A stretch of DNA of 64,000 nt from Phocoena phocoena (lineage: Eukaryota; Chordata; Mammalia; Artiodactyla; Phocoenidae). The notes under the pieces are model-generated. The model made no database searches and was not told the origin of the DNA. It saw nothing but the letters and a program-made list of their open reading frames with translations. Of this stretch, positions 36,601 to 48,480 are shown one piece after another. Made by a program: the position numbers and the translations under genes. The stretch's first letter is position 1, and the number at the start of each line of letters is the position of its first letter. The stretch covers positions 5,023,001 through 5,087,000 of the forward strand of contig NC_089230.1 of assembly GCF_963924675.1 (NCBI RefSeq), given 5' to 3'.

Positions 36601-37448
36601 GGTTTCTTCAGTGATCTCTTGGTTATTTAGTAACGTGTTGTTTAGCCTCCATGTGTTTGTGTTTTCTACGTTTTTTTCCCTGTAATTGATTTCTAATCTC
36701 ATAGCGTTGTGGTCAGAAAAGATGCTTGATATGACTTCAATTTTCTTAAATTTACTGAGGCTTGATTTGTGACCCAAGATGTGATCTATCCTGGAGAATG
36801 TTTCATGCGCACTTGAGAAGAAAGTGTAATCTGCTGTTTTCGGATGGGATGTCCTACAAATATCAATTAAATCTATCTGGTCTACTGTGTCATTTAAAGC
36901 TTGTGTTCCCTTATTAATTTTCTGTTTGGATGATCTGTCCATTGGTGTAAGTGAGGTGTTAAACTCCCCCACTATTACTGTGTTACTGTCCATTTCCTCT
37001 CTTAGAGCTATTAGCAGTTGCCTTATGTATTGAGGTGCTTCTATGTTGGGTACATATATAATTGTTATGTCTTCTTCTTGGATTGATCCCTTGATCATTA
37101 TGTAGTATCCTTCCTTGTCTCCTATAACATTCTTTATTTAAAGTCTATTTTATCTGATATAAGTACTGCTACTCCAGCTTTCTTTTGATTTCCATTTGCA
37201 TGGAATATCTTTTTCCATCCCCTCACTTTCAGTCTGTATGTGTCCCTGGGTCTGAAATGGGTCTCTTACAGACAGCATATATATGGGTCTTGCTTTTGTA
37301 TCCATTCAGTGAGCCTGTGTCTTTTGGTTGGAGCATTTAATCCATTCACGTTTAAGGTAATTATCAATATGTATGTTCCTATGACCATTTTCTTAATTGT
37401 TATGGGGTTTTTTTTTGGTAGGTCCTTTTCTTCTCTTGTGTTTCCCAC
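33700..37448 (-). pseudogene. L1 ORF2 remnant (endonuclease and reverse transcriptase)
   Basis: It starts near IITLNVNGLNAPTKRHRLTE and stops prematurely near 37266. The endonuclease block (37098-36394) keeps DRSSKQKIN and SDHNAMRLEIN but has GEFN at a catalytic site. A frame change follows, then RT pieces with [18 protein letters not shown] and GTRQGCPL (35660-35286) and FAHD (35325-34870), and a C-terminal fragment [20 protein letters not shown] (34365-34174). Two active-site changes and several breaks make it inactive. Confidence 0.87.
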
Positions 37449-37449
37449 T

Positions 37450-38411
37450 TAGAGAAGTTCCTTTAGCATTTGCTGTAGAGCTGGGTTGGTGGTGCTGAAT
37501 TCTCTTAGTTTTTGCTTGTCTGTAAAGCTTTTGATTTCTTCATCAAATCTAAATGAGATCCTTGCCAGGGAGAGTAATCTTGGTTGTAGATTCTTCCTTT
37601 TCATTGCTTTAAATATATCGTGCCACTCCCTTCTGGCTTATAGAGTTTCTGCTGAGAAATCAGCTGTGAAACTTATGGGAGTTCCCTTGTATGTTGTCAT
37701 TTTTCCCTCATTCCTTTCAATAATTTTTCTTTGTCTTTAATTTTTGTCATTTTGATTGGTATGTGTCCCAGCATGTTTCTCCTTCGGTTTCTCCTGCCTG
37801 CGACTCTCTGCGCTTCCTGGACTTGGGTGGCTATTTCCTTTCCCATGTTAGGGAAGTTTTGACTCTAATCTCTTCAAATATTTTCTTGGTTCTTTTCTCT
37901 CTCTCTTTTCCTTCTGGGAGCCCTATAATGCTAAAGTTGTTGCACTTAATGTTGTCCCAGCGGTATCTTAGGCTGTCTTCATTTCTTTTCATTCTTCTTT
38001 CTTTATTCTGTTCCCCGGCAGTGAATTCCACCATTCTGTCTTCCAGGTCACTCATCCGTTCTTCTGACTCAGTTATTCTGCTATTGATTCCTTCAACATA
38101 TTTTTCATTTCAGTTACTGTATTGTTCATCTCTGTTTCTTTGTTCTTTAATTCATCTAGGTGTTTGTTCTTTAGTTCTTCTAGGTCTTTGTTAAACATTT
38201 CTTGCATCTTCTCCACCTTTGCCTCCATTCCTTTTCCGAGGTCCTGGATCATCTTCAGTATCATTATTCTGAGTTCTTTTTCTGGAAGGTTGCCTAGCTC
38301 CACTTCATTTAGTTGTTTTTCTGGGGTTTTATCTTTTTCCTTCATCTGGTACATAGTCCTCTGACTTTTCATTTTGTCTATCTTTCTGTGAATGTGGTTT
38401 TCCTTCCACAT
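37450..38411 (-). pseudogene. L1 ORF1 remnant (RNA-binding chaperone)
   Basis: Fragments in order: TPEKQLNEVELGNLPEKELR with a coiled-coil stretch (38411-38073), then SDLEDRMVEFTAGEQNKE and the RRM-like part (38055-37831). Next come interrupted C-terminal sequences down to 'ctaaaggaacttctctaa' near 37455. At least three stops or frame changes separate them. The intact family protein is about 300-340 residues. Confidence 0.85.
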
Positions 38412-39299
38412 GGTACAAGACTGTAGTTCTTCTTGCTTCTGCTGTCTGCCCTCTGGTGGATGAGGCTATCTAAGAGGCTTGTGCAAGCTTCCTGATGGAA
38501 GGGACTAGAGGTGGGCAGAGCTGGGTGTTTCCCTGGTGGGCAGAGCTCAGTAAAACTTTAATCCTCTTGTCTGCTGATGGGTGGGGCTGTGTTCCCTCCC
38601 TGTTGGTTGTTTGGCCTGAGAAGACCCAACACTGAAGCCTACCTGGGCTCTTTGGTGGGGCTAATGGTGGACTCTGGGAGGGCTCACACCAAGGAGTACC
38701 TCCCAGAACTTCTGCTGCCAGTGTCCTTGTCCTCACAGTGAGCCAGAGCCACCCCCTGCCTCTGCAGGAAACCCTCCAACACTAGCAGGTAGGTCTGCTT
38801 CAGTCTCCTATGGGGTCACTGCTCCTTCCCCTGGGTCCCGATGCGCGCACTACTTTGTGTGTGCCCTCCAAGAGTGGAGTCTCCGTTTCCCCCAGTCCTG
38901 TCGAAGTCTTGCAATCAAATCCCGCTAGCCTTCAAAGTCTGATTCTCTAGGAATTCCTCCTCCCATTGCCAGACCCCCAGGTTGGGAAGCCTGACGGGCT
39001 CAGAACCTTCACTCTAGTGGGTGGACTTCTGTGGTGTAAGTGTCCTCCAGTTTGTGAGTCACCCACCCAGCAGTTACAGGATTTGATTTTTACTGTGACT
39101 GCGCCCCTCCTACCATCTCATTGTGGCTTCTCCTTTGTCTCTGGATGTGCCAGTGAGTTTTCTGGTGAGTTCCAGTGTCTTCCTGTCAATGATCATTCAG
39201 CAGTTAGTTGTGATTCGGTGCTCGCGCAAGAGGGAGTGAGCACACGTCCTTCTACTATGCCATCTTGAGCCAATCTCCCATGAATTTTCAAAGAAACGT

Positions 39300-39900
39300 C
39301 TTTTATTTTAGTTAATCATCAAAGTAATATTCAGTACATTTTCTATTTATTAAATTTTGCTTTGACTCACTTCACTGTTACTTCTAGATCCTCAAGTCTA
39401 AATGTACCTCATATCTACGGCCAACCCTTAGTTTTAATTTCTGGCTGATTCCCAGGGCTCAATTCCATTGTGATTAAAGAACATACTGTGAATAACTTCA
39501 GACTTCCAAACTTTGCTGAGGCTTTCTTTATTGGCCCAACACACAGTTATTCGGCAAAATGTTCCACATGCACTTTAAAGGAATGAATTATGGCACTGTT
39601 GGGGGCAATGTTCTTTTTTGTTAATTAGGTCAAGTCTGCTAGCTGTGTTGTTCAGATCTTCTATATTCTTAATTGAGTTTCCTTATTCTATCAGTTATTT
39701 AGAGTTATGCTAAAATTATGATTGTGGGTTTGTGTTTTTCTTTCAGTTCTGGTCATTTTTACTTTATATATTTTCAAGCTATGCTACTTGGTATATGCAA
39801 ATTTAAGATCACGATCTCTTCTTGTGAGACTCACCTTTCATGTAACTTAAAATTTTCTATATAAGCAATCAGAAAGTATGGACACAGAGTTTCACATCTC
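39300..39900 (-). repeat. Old L1M fragment (endonuclease region)
   Basis: 'ttccattgtgattaaagaac', 'gttccacatgcactttaaag' and 'attaggtcaagtctgctagc' are the reverse-complement endonuclease region of an old L1. The young L1 at 33647-39278 inserted immediately to its left. Confidence 0.65.
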
Positions 39901-39939
39901 TCTTCCCAGTCTGTATGCCTTTTAATTTCTTTTTCTTGT

Positions 39940-41330
39940 CTTACTGCACTTGCTAAGACCATCCTTCTTTACAACCTGGAATAGAAGTAATGAGAACAAA
40001 CATCTTTGCCTTGTCTATGATCTTAGGAGAAATGCATTGAGTCTTCGTGTTGAGTATGATGTTGCTATAAGTATTTTCACATGTGGTCTTTATCAAATTG
40101 AGGAAGTTCCCTTCTATTTTTAGTTTGCTACGTGGCTTTATCATGAAAGTGTATTGACTTTTGTTCAATACTTTTAATGCATCTCTTGAAATAATCATAT
40201 AGCTTTTTACTATATTTACTGATATGATGAATTACACTGATCAATTCACAGCTGTTAAACTAATCTTGCATTGCCAAGATATACCCCATATATCACTGAA
40301 TTCAACATGCTAAAATTTTATTTAGAATTTCTGCATCTATGAGGAATATTGATCTTTATTTTCTTTTTGTGGTGGTATCATGGTACGCTAGTAATTACCA
40401 ATTTATGGTAAAGTTAAAATGAAGTATTCCCTTCTCATATCTTTTATGAAAAGACTTCATATAGGATTAATACTATTTCTTTCTTAAAGTTTGATAAAAT
40501 TCATTAGTGTGAGTACCTAGGCTTTACATTTTCTTTGTGGGGAAATTTTAAATTATAAATTCAGCCTCTTTAATCAGTATAGGGCTATCCAAATTTCTGT
40601 CACTTCTTGGTAATAATTTGTGTTTTTCAAAGACTTTTCATTTAAGTTGTCAAATTTATTGGCTGAAAGTTGCTCATAATATTCCCTTAGAAGTTTCCTA
40701 ATATTTGTAGGATCTTTAGTGATATCCCCTGTTTTATTACATACACTGGTAGTTAGTGTCTTCTCTTTTGTTCTGGATCAGTCTGGCTATAGTTCTACTT
40801 TATTAATCTTCAATTTATTTTTTAAAAACACATGTTTTTCTCTATTGCCAATTTTCTATTTCAGTAATTTATCTTCTTACTTTTATTGTCTTCTTTTACC
40901 TACCTTGGGTTTAGTTTGCTGTATTTTTTAAATTTTAATGAGGTAGAAAATGAGATAACTGAAGTTTTTAAAATACAAACTTTTATAGATATAAATTCCC
41001 TGTAAATACTGCTTTAGCTTTATATCACAAATTTTATGTTGTATTTTCATTATCATTTAGTTAAAATTTTTTTCTAGTTTCTCTTGTGACATCTCTTGAC
41101 CAATGGAATATAAAGACATGCTCTCAATATCCAAATATTTGGGATTTAATTACATTTTGGTCAGAGCTCATCCCCTATATAATTTCAATCTTTTCCACCT
41201 TATGGTTTACCATATGTTTTATCCTGGTGAATGCACATGTACACTTGAAAAAAAAATGTGAATTCTTCAGTTGTCACAGGTAGTGTTTTATAAACATCAA
41301 TGAGGCCAAGGTGGCTGATAATTCAGAACT
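39940..41330 (-). repeat. Old L1M fragment (RT to endonuclease)
   Basis: Degenerate reverse transcriptase (frame 40198-39953 reads like the conserved RT block around QYTFMIK...LNLIKTTCENTYSNIIL) leads rightward into the endonuclease region again ('cctggtgaatgcacatgtac'). The endonuclease appears both here and at 39300-39900 in the same orientation, so these are separate copies. Confidence 0.65.
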
Positions 41331-43555
41331 GCAAACTTTCTTAGGTGCCAAGTCTGGTCCCAGTTCAGATCTTTTAGCTGAGATCCTTTAAGTCTGTTTT
41401 GCACATGTGTGTTTCAGGGGTCAGCTAGAATTTGGGATTCCTTCTCACAGAAGAGTGAACCACATATAATGTAGAACACTCAACTGGCTGAGAGTACTTT
41501 GATACAGTGTTATGATAATTGAGAAAGGAATATGTAAGCGTGTGTTCCACTATACTAGCATTCATTGGCTGAGAGTACATGACAGCAGGCAGAGCACAGA
41601 AAAACATAACAAACTGGAAGTTTACTGTAATAGATTTATAAATAATTTTTTTTAAGAAAAATATTTCAGAGACAAACAACATTAAAAGGAATGACACTGA
41701 GTAGAGCAGCATCAAACAGCATACACAGGATGTACACAGGCTTGCACATCCTTTACATGCATTACCTGTAATCTCCCTACAGCGGTCCTTAGTAGTTATT
41801 AATTACCCAAATTACACTGATCAAAGACTCAAGTTAGGAACGTGAATTGATACCAAACTACCAGGTAATTTACTGATCTGATGATAAGGAAACTAAAAAA
41901 AACCAGAGCTTTAAATTTGTGTTAGACTTAGAAGTTCAAACAAGTTAAAATATACAGAGAGCTTTAATTGATAATCAGTGGCTACTAAACTTCCAAATTA
42001 AGAATATTAAGAACATCTCTCTTAATTTAATAATCCATTTATGAGGCAGCAAGAAATCATAAAATAAGATGTTAAAGTCTATAAAAGGATATACGGTACA
42101 TCTTGGAGTAAATAGTTTTTTATTCTATTTATTTTCCATTTACCAAACACAAAGCTGCCAACAAGCAGCTAGAAAAAGTCAAATTAATTTTCTTTACCTC
42201 GTGTCTTCCCAACAGATAACCGAGGGCATTATAGCTGCTTTAATACACATTTTAATTGGGTGCTGTCACTGGTAGGAAGAAAAGTGTGGAACCAGTGCTT
42301 TCCATATCAAACAAAGCAAGTAATTAACAGCCATTCTGGCACAATCCCTTATCACCAAAATACACAAAGGATGCTAAGTTCTCTCAAAGTCAATGCTCTG
42401 TTACCAAAAAGCAGAGCTGGTGTTTCGGGGTCATATTCGCTTTTTTATTACACAAGCATACATTTACTGCTCAGTGAAACACCTATAATTAAACACAAGA
42501 AGCCTATAATGCTAATATTCAGGCTAGCCTGCATGTTAGGGGTTCCCCCCCACTCCCCATACAGATGATTGCCTTTCATTTTAGAGTTTCAAGTAGCTAC
42601 AGTTCACTTGGTTTTGATTACATAGCAATTAGATATGCAAATACATAAGATCCAGGAAAATACTTTTTCAAACATCAGATTGTGAGCAATCAGGCCTATT
42701 CTCTTCCCTTGTATATACAAGCAGCTCATTAAACAACTATTGTCTAAAAAACATCTCTGCCTCAAATGCCTTGGGGTGTTTTTTTTTAAATGTTAAAATC
42801 ATTCAAAACATATCCTTGGAATAAATCTCTCTTGGCAACCTAATTCGTGTGTATATATGCCAGAGCTGGGTGGGAAAGCACGGTAAGTGACCAAAGGAAA
42901 GAACATACCCTAATTCACATTGTCTGTTTAGAGTTACTTCAAGACTTGTCAAGAAAAATTTTCAAATACACAATTTAAAACTTTCTGTTAAATGACACCT
43001 ATTATTCCTAAATATTCCAACCACTTGATTGAGAAACTATTTTCATCTTACTTAGTAAGTTTACATTATAAGCTATACGCAAGTGTTAGTATGGAGAAGA
43101 ATCATGTATATTGGGGAGAGGGGAAACATTTACACCTCAAGAAGATCAGAAATTGTTACCTATGTCTCGGTGTGACTTGAAAAAGTAAAATGGCCACTGA
43201 TGTTCTTGCAAAATACCCTCACATATTCTCTCTACTCAGGCAATTGATTTTACTTACAGGTTTTAAATTACTATTTTCCTTCTTAACCTTAAGTCCTATT
43301 CAACTAACTTATAAAGTGCTTGTTGGCTGTCTTTCTCTTTTTTTCTATTTTGTAATTTAAGTCATGTGTCAGTTGTTTATATTTAAGTAAAATTTTTAAG
43401 TGTTTCTTCTGCATCTTCTATTTGATGCTCCTGTACTTCGGAAATTTCAAGAAACTGGCTGACTAAAATTCTGTGATAAGAACATAATTTTTTAATGGGC
43501 ATTAATTATGTCCACACTTCACTGAGGAAATCAGAAATATAACTGCAGTAGCCCA
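41331..43555. other. Intronic stretch, no recognised element
   Basis: About 2.2 kb. The phrase GGCTGAGAGTAC occurs twice (about 41487 and 41569). No gene or named repeat otherwise. Confidence 0.45.
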
Positions 43556-43559
43556 CCTT

Positions 43560-44085
43560 CGAGTCCCTTGCTTCAACTCTTATCACCGTCCGTATACACA
43601 TCCCTTTACAACCCACTCTCTAACGGTTTCAGGTCACGCCACTCTGCTTAAAACCCTCCATTGCCTTACAGCTGCTCTTGCAATAAAATCCAGACTCCTT
43701 CCCCTGCCTGCATGGAAGGATATCTCCCGCTCTTTTCCACCCATGCTGATCTTGCTATTCCTCAGACAATCTACCGTCGTTCCTCTCTGAGTGCTTTACA
43801 CTTACTCTCATTTTACCCTCTTGTCACACGATAGATGTCACCTCTGCCCACAGCCCTGACTTGGACGCCCTAGTTAGAAGCATTCCACACTGATCATACT
43901 TATTACACCATTTGATGCTATTCTCTTCATGGCACTTATCACCATCTCATACTGTAGTGTTCATTTACTTACCTGTTTATTTTCTGTCTTCCTCTCTAGT
44001 TGTGCTCCACGGGAACAACCTCCCAGTTTTGTGTGTGGCCCAGAGTAGGGAATCAAAAAATACTTATTAAATTTTGTTATAAATT
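43560..44085 (+). repeat. L2 LINE, long 3' segment
   Basis: 'cactctgcttaaaaccctcc', 'caataaaatccagactcctt', 'ggcacttatcaccatctcat' and 'cctgtttattttctgtcttc' follow the L2 3' half in order to its terminus. Antisense to QKI. Confidence 0.75.
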
Positions 44086-45215
44086 TTAAAAGGTAGAAGA
44101 AATAATTTTCTAGACAGAAAAAAACATGTGAATAAATGTTATGTAGGGGTAATTAGGAATGGGCTGGTTGTTCAGAAGGTTAAGGGATGGAACTGAAAAC
44201 ATAGAAGAGACTGGAAAATAACATTGTGTGAAGGAGTTAATGGACTTGGTTGTATTACACTGCCATTTAAGGTTAAATTAAATGTACACTGTTGGTGATG
44301 GTAATGAAACAAGACCATGTTTGAGCTTGGTGATGCCACTACCACTGCTTCTCAGACTTTTCATCAAGCCTGGCACTTATGTCACAATGGGTCCTGGTCT
44401 TCCTTGACAGCTTGATGAATTGTTTTTCATCTAATCACTCCATCAAAGGAGAATTGCTCAAAAATGGTCACTGACAGTATTCATATCTTTACTGCCAATA
44501 AAACTCACTTTCTATGTCCAGATTAGGTTTTACTTATTATTGGCCTATTCATATACTGCAAATTGGTCCAAAATAAATCATATATCTAGGTACCATGGAA
44601 AAAAGTTAAGAGCTTGGTCACTAGCACATTTCTAGATTATTTTTAATTCTTCCTATAATGAGTTTAAAGAGTTTTTCAGAAAGCGGAAAAGCACTGAAAT
44701 CAGTGACTCCTGAGTGAATGAGTATAACTAAATACATACTGTATCAATGGCAATGGAAGGAAAGACCTAAAAACACAAAATGAGCACCCTTAGAATCTGG
44801 TTTATGTTCCAAGAGATAAATGTACAAAACCTGCCAAACATTCACAATCATCTCTTAAGTACTTTTAATAATGGAAATTTATTTCCCCCAAATAATCAAT
44901 GACAGGAAAAAACAAAAAATTGAAAGGGGAAAAGAGGGAAGGGAAGTGTTGGACAGAAACAAAGAAGACTGAGAGCACTAAAGTGGTAAATGTCAAAAAT
45001 TGGCAAATGAGGTGAAAGGCACATGGGGTGTGGGGAGGGTTCTTTATATTCTTTTTGCAGTTCTTCTGTAAATTTAGTTACTTCGAAATACAAAGCTAGA
45101 AACAGGAATAATTTGTTCCTAACTGCTTATTTCTCCGCATTTTCTATATAAGTTTGCTCTCCCTAAGGCAGCATTACCCGACAGAACTCTGAGTAACAAT
45201 AACAGTGGCTTGCAC
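44086..45215. other. Intronic stretch, no recognised element
   Basis: No gene. A patch near 44341 vaguely resembles a hAT terminal sequence but is too weak to call. Confidence 0.4.
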
Positions 45216-45362
45216 CCGCTGTCCAAAAGGGCGGCCACTTGTCACAGGCCCTCCTGAGCACTTCAACGTGACTGCGTGACTGAGCAGCTCAACTGTTCTC
45301 TTGTTCAGTTTTCATTTCAATCTCCGTATACAGCCAATGGCTACCCTACTGGACAGAGCACA
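45216..45362. repeat. Probable non-autonomous DNA transposon remnant
   Basis: Inverted ends CTGTCCA and TGGACAG bracket text such as 'gagcacttcaacgtgactgc' and 'ccaatggctaccctactgga'. These match a common mammalian MER-type element that I recall but cannot name securely. Confidence 0.5.
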
Positions 45363-46344
45363 GGTCTAGGCATTTCACTTGAAAAGAAACATACAGACTA
45401 AGGCTAGTTTAGTGAGAAATGACGATATGCTTTTGCTTATACCTTAAAGCAAGTTCTAATTAAACAAGCCTGGGGCAAGCGAGGGAGATTAGGGATGGCA
45501 AGCATCCTAAACTCAATCACAGAAACTCCCGTAAGGTATCCTCTACCTGGTGGTGACGGAGGACGTGAAAGATCATCTTGGGGTATTTACATGCACCTCA
45601 ACCTTGACTACAACGAAACACTCCACTGTGAAAAAAGCCTCTATCAGAGAGATCTGATCAGGATAACATTTATTTCCTGCCAAATGATTTCTGCCCTCAT
45701 GCCAAACATATAAAATGTTTTGTTTTTTTTTAAAATTTAGAACTCTTCTACCAGTTAGCTCTACACATGTATAATGTTCTAAACACAAATTCATGTACTG
45801 TTTTCCATGGTGACTTCATTATTTTCTTGTGATAATTATAACTTGCTATAAAAACTACATTTTTAAAAACCTTAAGTCCTAAACCATCACATTTGTGATG
45901 TGAGATGCTTCTGAACGACTACGATTACCTCCTGAGGTTTTTAAGATATACGAAAAATCTGAACAAATGCTTAAGACAGCCTCGACACAAAAATCTTATG
46001 CTCTCTTATATCAACAAGTAAAAAGAAAAGTGCCCTGTACACAATGGGAATTCTAAAAGTTAATAGGTAAAATTATTTTTTTGTATAAATTATCTACACA
46101 GCTTAAATAATAAAATAAAAAAGTTTATAGTAACTAAAGGTAAATCAGGAATGGAAACAGGACATTTAACTGCTTGGCAATGGGTGAGAAGAACCTTTTT
46201 TATTTCGTGACAAAGAGTACTACAACCTTGCATATACCTAGACAGAAAGACACACATATATATAAACATACTAACAAGATATCAATAACAACAAAAAAAT
46301 TGACTTTAGTAGATACTATGCATATTACCTGAGGGGAAAAAGAA
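45363..46344. other. Intronic stretch, no recognised element
   Basis: No gene or named repeat seen. Confidence 0.45.
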
Positions 46345-46530
46345 CAGTTAAGAGATGACTGCAGAGGTCTAGGCAAAAAATAATGAGAGCACAGATTTAG
46401 ACAATGGTGGTGGGGAGGCCCTGTGGGAACTCAGAAGATACTGAGCTACACAATTGTGCAAATCTGTTAAATGATTAACTGAGGGTAGAAAGGACTCAAG
46501 GATATCTCCCAAGTGGTTTTGTTTTGTTTC
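46345..46530 (-). repeat. L2 internal fragment
   Basis: 'gatgactgcagaggtctagg', 'actgagggtagaaaggactc' and 'aaggatatctcccaagtggt' correspond to the reverse complement of the L2 region upstream of its 3' end. Confidence 0.5.
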
Positions 46531-47620
46531 TTTTAACCACAGCTGCTGGTAAGAGTAAACTAATAAAGAACAAGAATCAAATCCTATAAACAAGCAAGGG
46601 ATCAAGTACCAGAGGACACAATGATCCTCTGATGTACACATCTTCCACAATTTATTTTCTCCAAATAAACAGAAATCACTTTTCACTCTAAGGGCAGCAC
46701 TTTGACACACATATTGAAAGCAACATTTTAATTTTCTATCAAAACTTTCATAAGGCCACAGTATCATTCCATAACAACAAATCTCAGACAGCCAGCATAC
46801 AAGGAGATTTAAGAACAGTGCTAATGCTTTGTGGAAGAAAGCTGAACAAACACCAAAACAATGCCCCAAACTAAGGGGGACTATGTAATTTGTCATCCAA
46901 ATCAGGATAATTTGAAAGTGAAAGGAGGTACTAATAATTATGCCTAGACAATAAGTACAGCTGAAACTGTACTGGGCAAACCAAACCTTAGTGTCGCCCT
47001 TCCAAAGAGCTATACTGAGAAGAAAAACTTCAAAATATGAAGGTAATTATGGTTTAGAAACACTATACCTTTTCTTAGCAAAACAAACATTATTTACTCT
47101 TACTTTTCCTAGATCATTTGGTAACAAATATAGCACACCTGGACAAATCAGAACTAATTGCCTAGGCAAATTCTTACCTATACAATCGGAGCAAATTCTT
47201 CCAAAAACTAAACCACTGGACAAAAAAATTCCTCAGAAAGTTAAAAAGAATATTTGCTACTCAATTAAGAACTTCAAAAATTCTAATTTTACGTTTTTCA
47301 CATATTGAGAAAAAAACAGACAACTGTCAAAAGTGATTAAAATTTAAGTCATTAAAATTATTTTAAAAGCAAAATAACTGAAAATGTGGAATTTGCAATC
47401 TTACCCTGCAGAAATAATTTATAAAAGAATGTAAGATTTAACTGAATAAATAAAACCATAATGATAACAGAAAATAGCAAATATCTATACAAACTACTGA
47501 GGAATGTAAAAGCCTCTGATACTAAAGAATCCAAAAAACCATAAAATATAGTTTGACTGTTCAGGTCATAATTTCTTTATGTAAAATAATTATAAGCAAA
47601 ATTAAAAGGCAAACCATTCC
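46531..47620. other. Intronic stretch with one long chance-like frame
   Basis: It holds most of a 175-codon minus-strand frame (46369-46896) with no recognisable domain. Otherwise no gene or named repeat. Confidence 0.4.
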
Positions 47621-48265
47621 TTCCTTTAACACGTATTTTCTTGGTACCAACTACGTGGCAGACACTTACAGCTCTACCACTGAGGACAGGGCAGTGAACA
47701 AACTGAGGACAGGGCAGTGAACAAAACAGACAGCTCTCTGCTCTCATCACCAAACACACACACCCTTAATGGGGGAAGATAAATAATAATAAACAGGTAA
47801 AGCATGTCCGGAGTGATAATGGATACAAGGAGCAAAAGGGTAAGAGAGCAGTGTGGCAAGGCATCAGGGTTTGCTGTTTTGCGGCAGAGTGACTACCGAA
47901 GGTTTCTCTGAAAATGTGAAATTGAACAGAAATCTGGAAAGTGGAGACTGAGTTACAAAAAGATACCAGCGGAAGAGGATTCCAGCTGAGGGACCAGCAA
48001 GACCAAAGCCCTACAAGGAGAGCATCAGTATGCTGAAGGAATGGAAAGGTGGGACCTCAGTCACAGAGGTGGCAAAAAGAAGCCTGCAAGGCAGCTAGAC
48101 ACAAGACCAAGCAGGGCCTTGTTAGCCACAGTAAAGAGCTGACTCTTACTGAACACATAAAAATATATTGCAGGATTACTCTTTAAAAATCACTCTGGTT
48201 GCCAGAGGGAGCCAGAGAGGAAGAGTGGAGATAAGGAGATCAAAAGACTATTGAGGAAAATCACA
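47620..48265 (-). repeat. L2 LINE, 3' half
   Basis: 'accaactacgtggcagacac', 'gggcagtgaacaaaacagac', 'gaggattccagctgagggac', 'gcagggccttgttagccaca' and 'aaatcactctggttgcc' follow the reverse complement of the L2 3' half. It contains a perfect 23-bp tandem duplication (47680-47725). Confidence 0.75.
47680..47725. repeat. Perfect 23-bp tandem duplication
   Basis: The unit starting ctgaggacagggcagtgaac occupies 47680-47702 and is repeated exactly at 47703-47725, inside the L2. Confidence 0.95.
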
Positions 48266-48279
48266 ATGTAATAATGAAA

Positions 48280-48480
48280 CTCTTGCACTCAGCCTGGGTT
48301 CAAATCCTGAGTAAGCAACTCACTATTGAGGTGAAGAGAACCTCCTCTATGTCTCCACTTCCTCACCGATAAAATTAGAAAAGCAACAGTAGCTACCTCA
48401 TAGGGCTGTTTGGGAATTAATGAGTGAATTCCCGAGGAGCGATGAGAGAGCAGACCTAAGTCACCACAGGTGCTCAGCGT
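48280..48480 (+). repeat. MIR SINE
   Basis: 'gcctgggttcaaatcctgag', 'ccacttcctcaccgataaaa' and 'ctacctcatagggctgtttg' are the MIR core and 3' part in plus orientation. Confidence 0.75.

Larger units (their letters stand above)
33647..39278 (-). mobile_element. Near-full-length LINE-1, dead, sense to QKI
   Basis: The 5' end is at 39278 (rc starts GGGAGATTGGCTCAAGATGG) and the 3' AT-rich tail at 33647. The 10-bp target duplication CATGAATTTT is at 33637-33646 and 39279-39288. From the 5' end it holds a GC-richer 5' UTR (39278 to about 38412), ORF1 (about 38411-37450), ORF2 (about 37448-33700) and a very short 3' end. ORF1 is cut by stops. ORF2 has a stop about 60 codons in (near 37266), frameshifts after the endonuclease, GEFN where GDFN is usual, and FAHD where the RT active site FADD is expected. 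It is therefore not autonomous. It matches cetacean L1 as I recall it. Confidence 0.93.

Noticed and set aside
33442..39268. Many plus-strand frames of 60-140 codons
   Set aside because: They are antisense shadows of the minus-strand L1 (33647-39278), not genes.
44341..44400. Possible hAT terminal sequence ('actgcttctcagacttttca')
   Set aside because: Only one end resembles a known family and no partner repeat or target duplication could be found.
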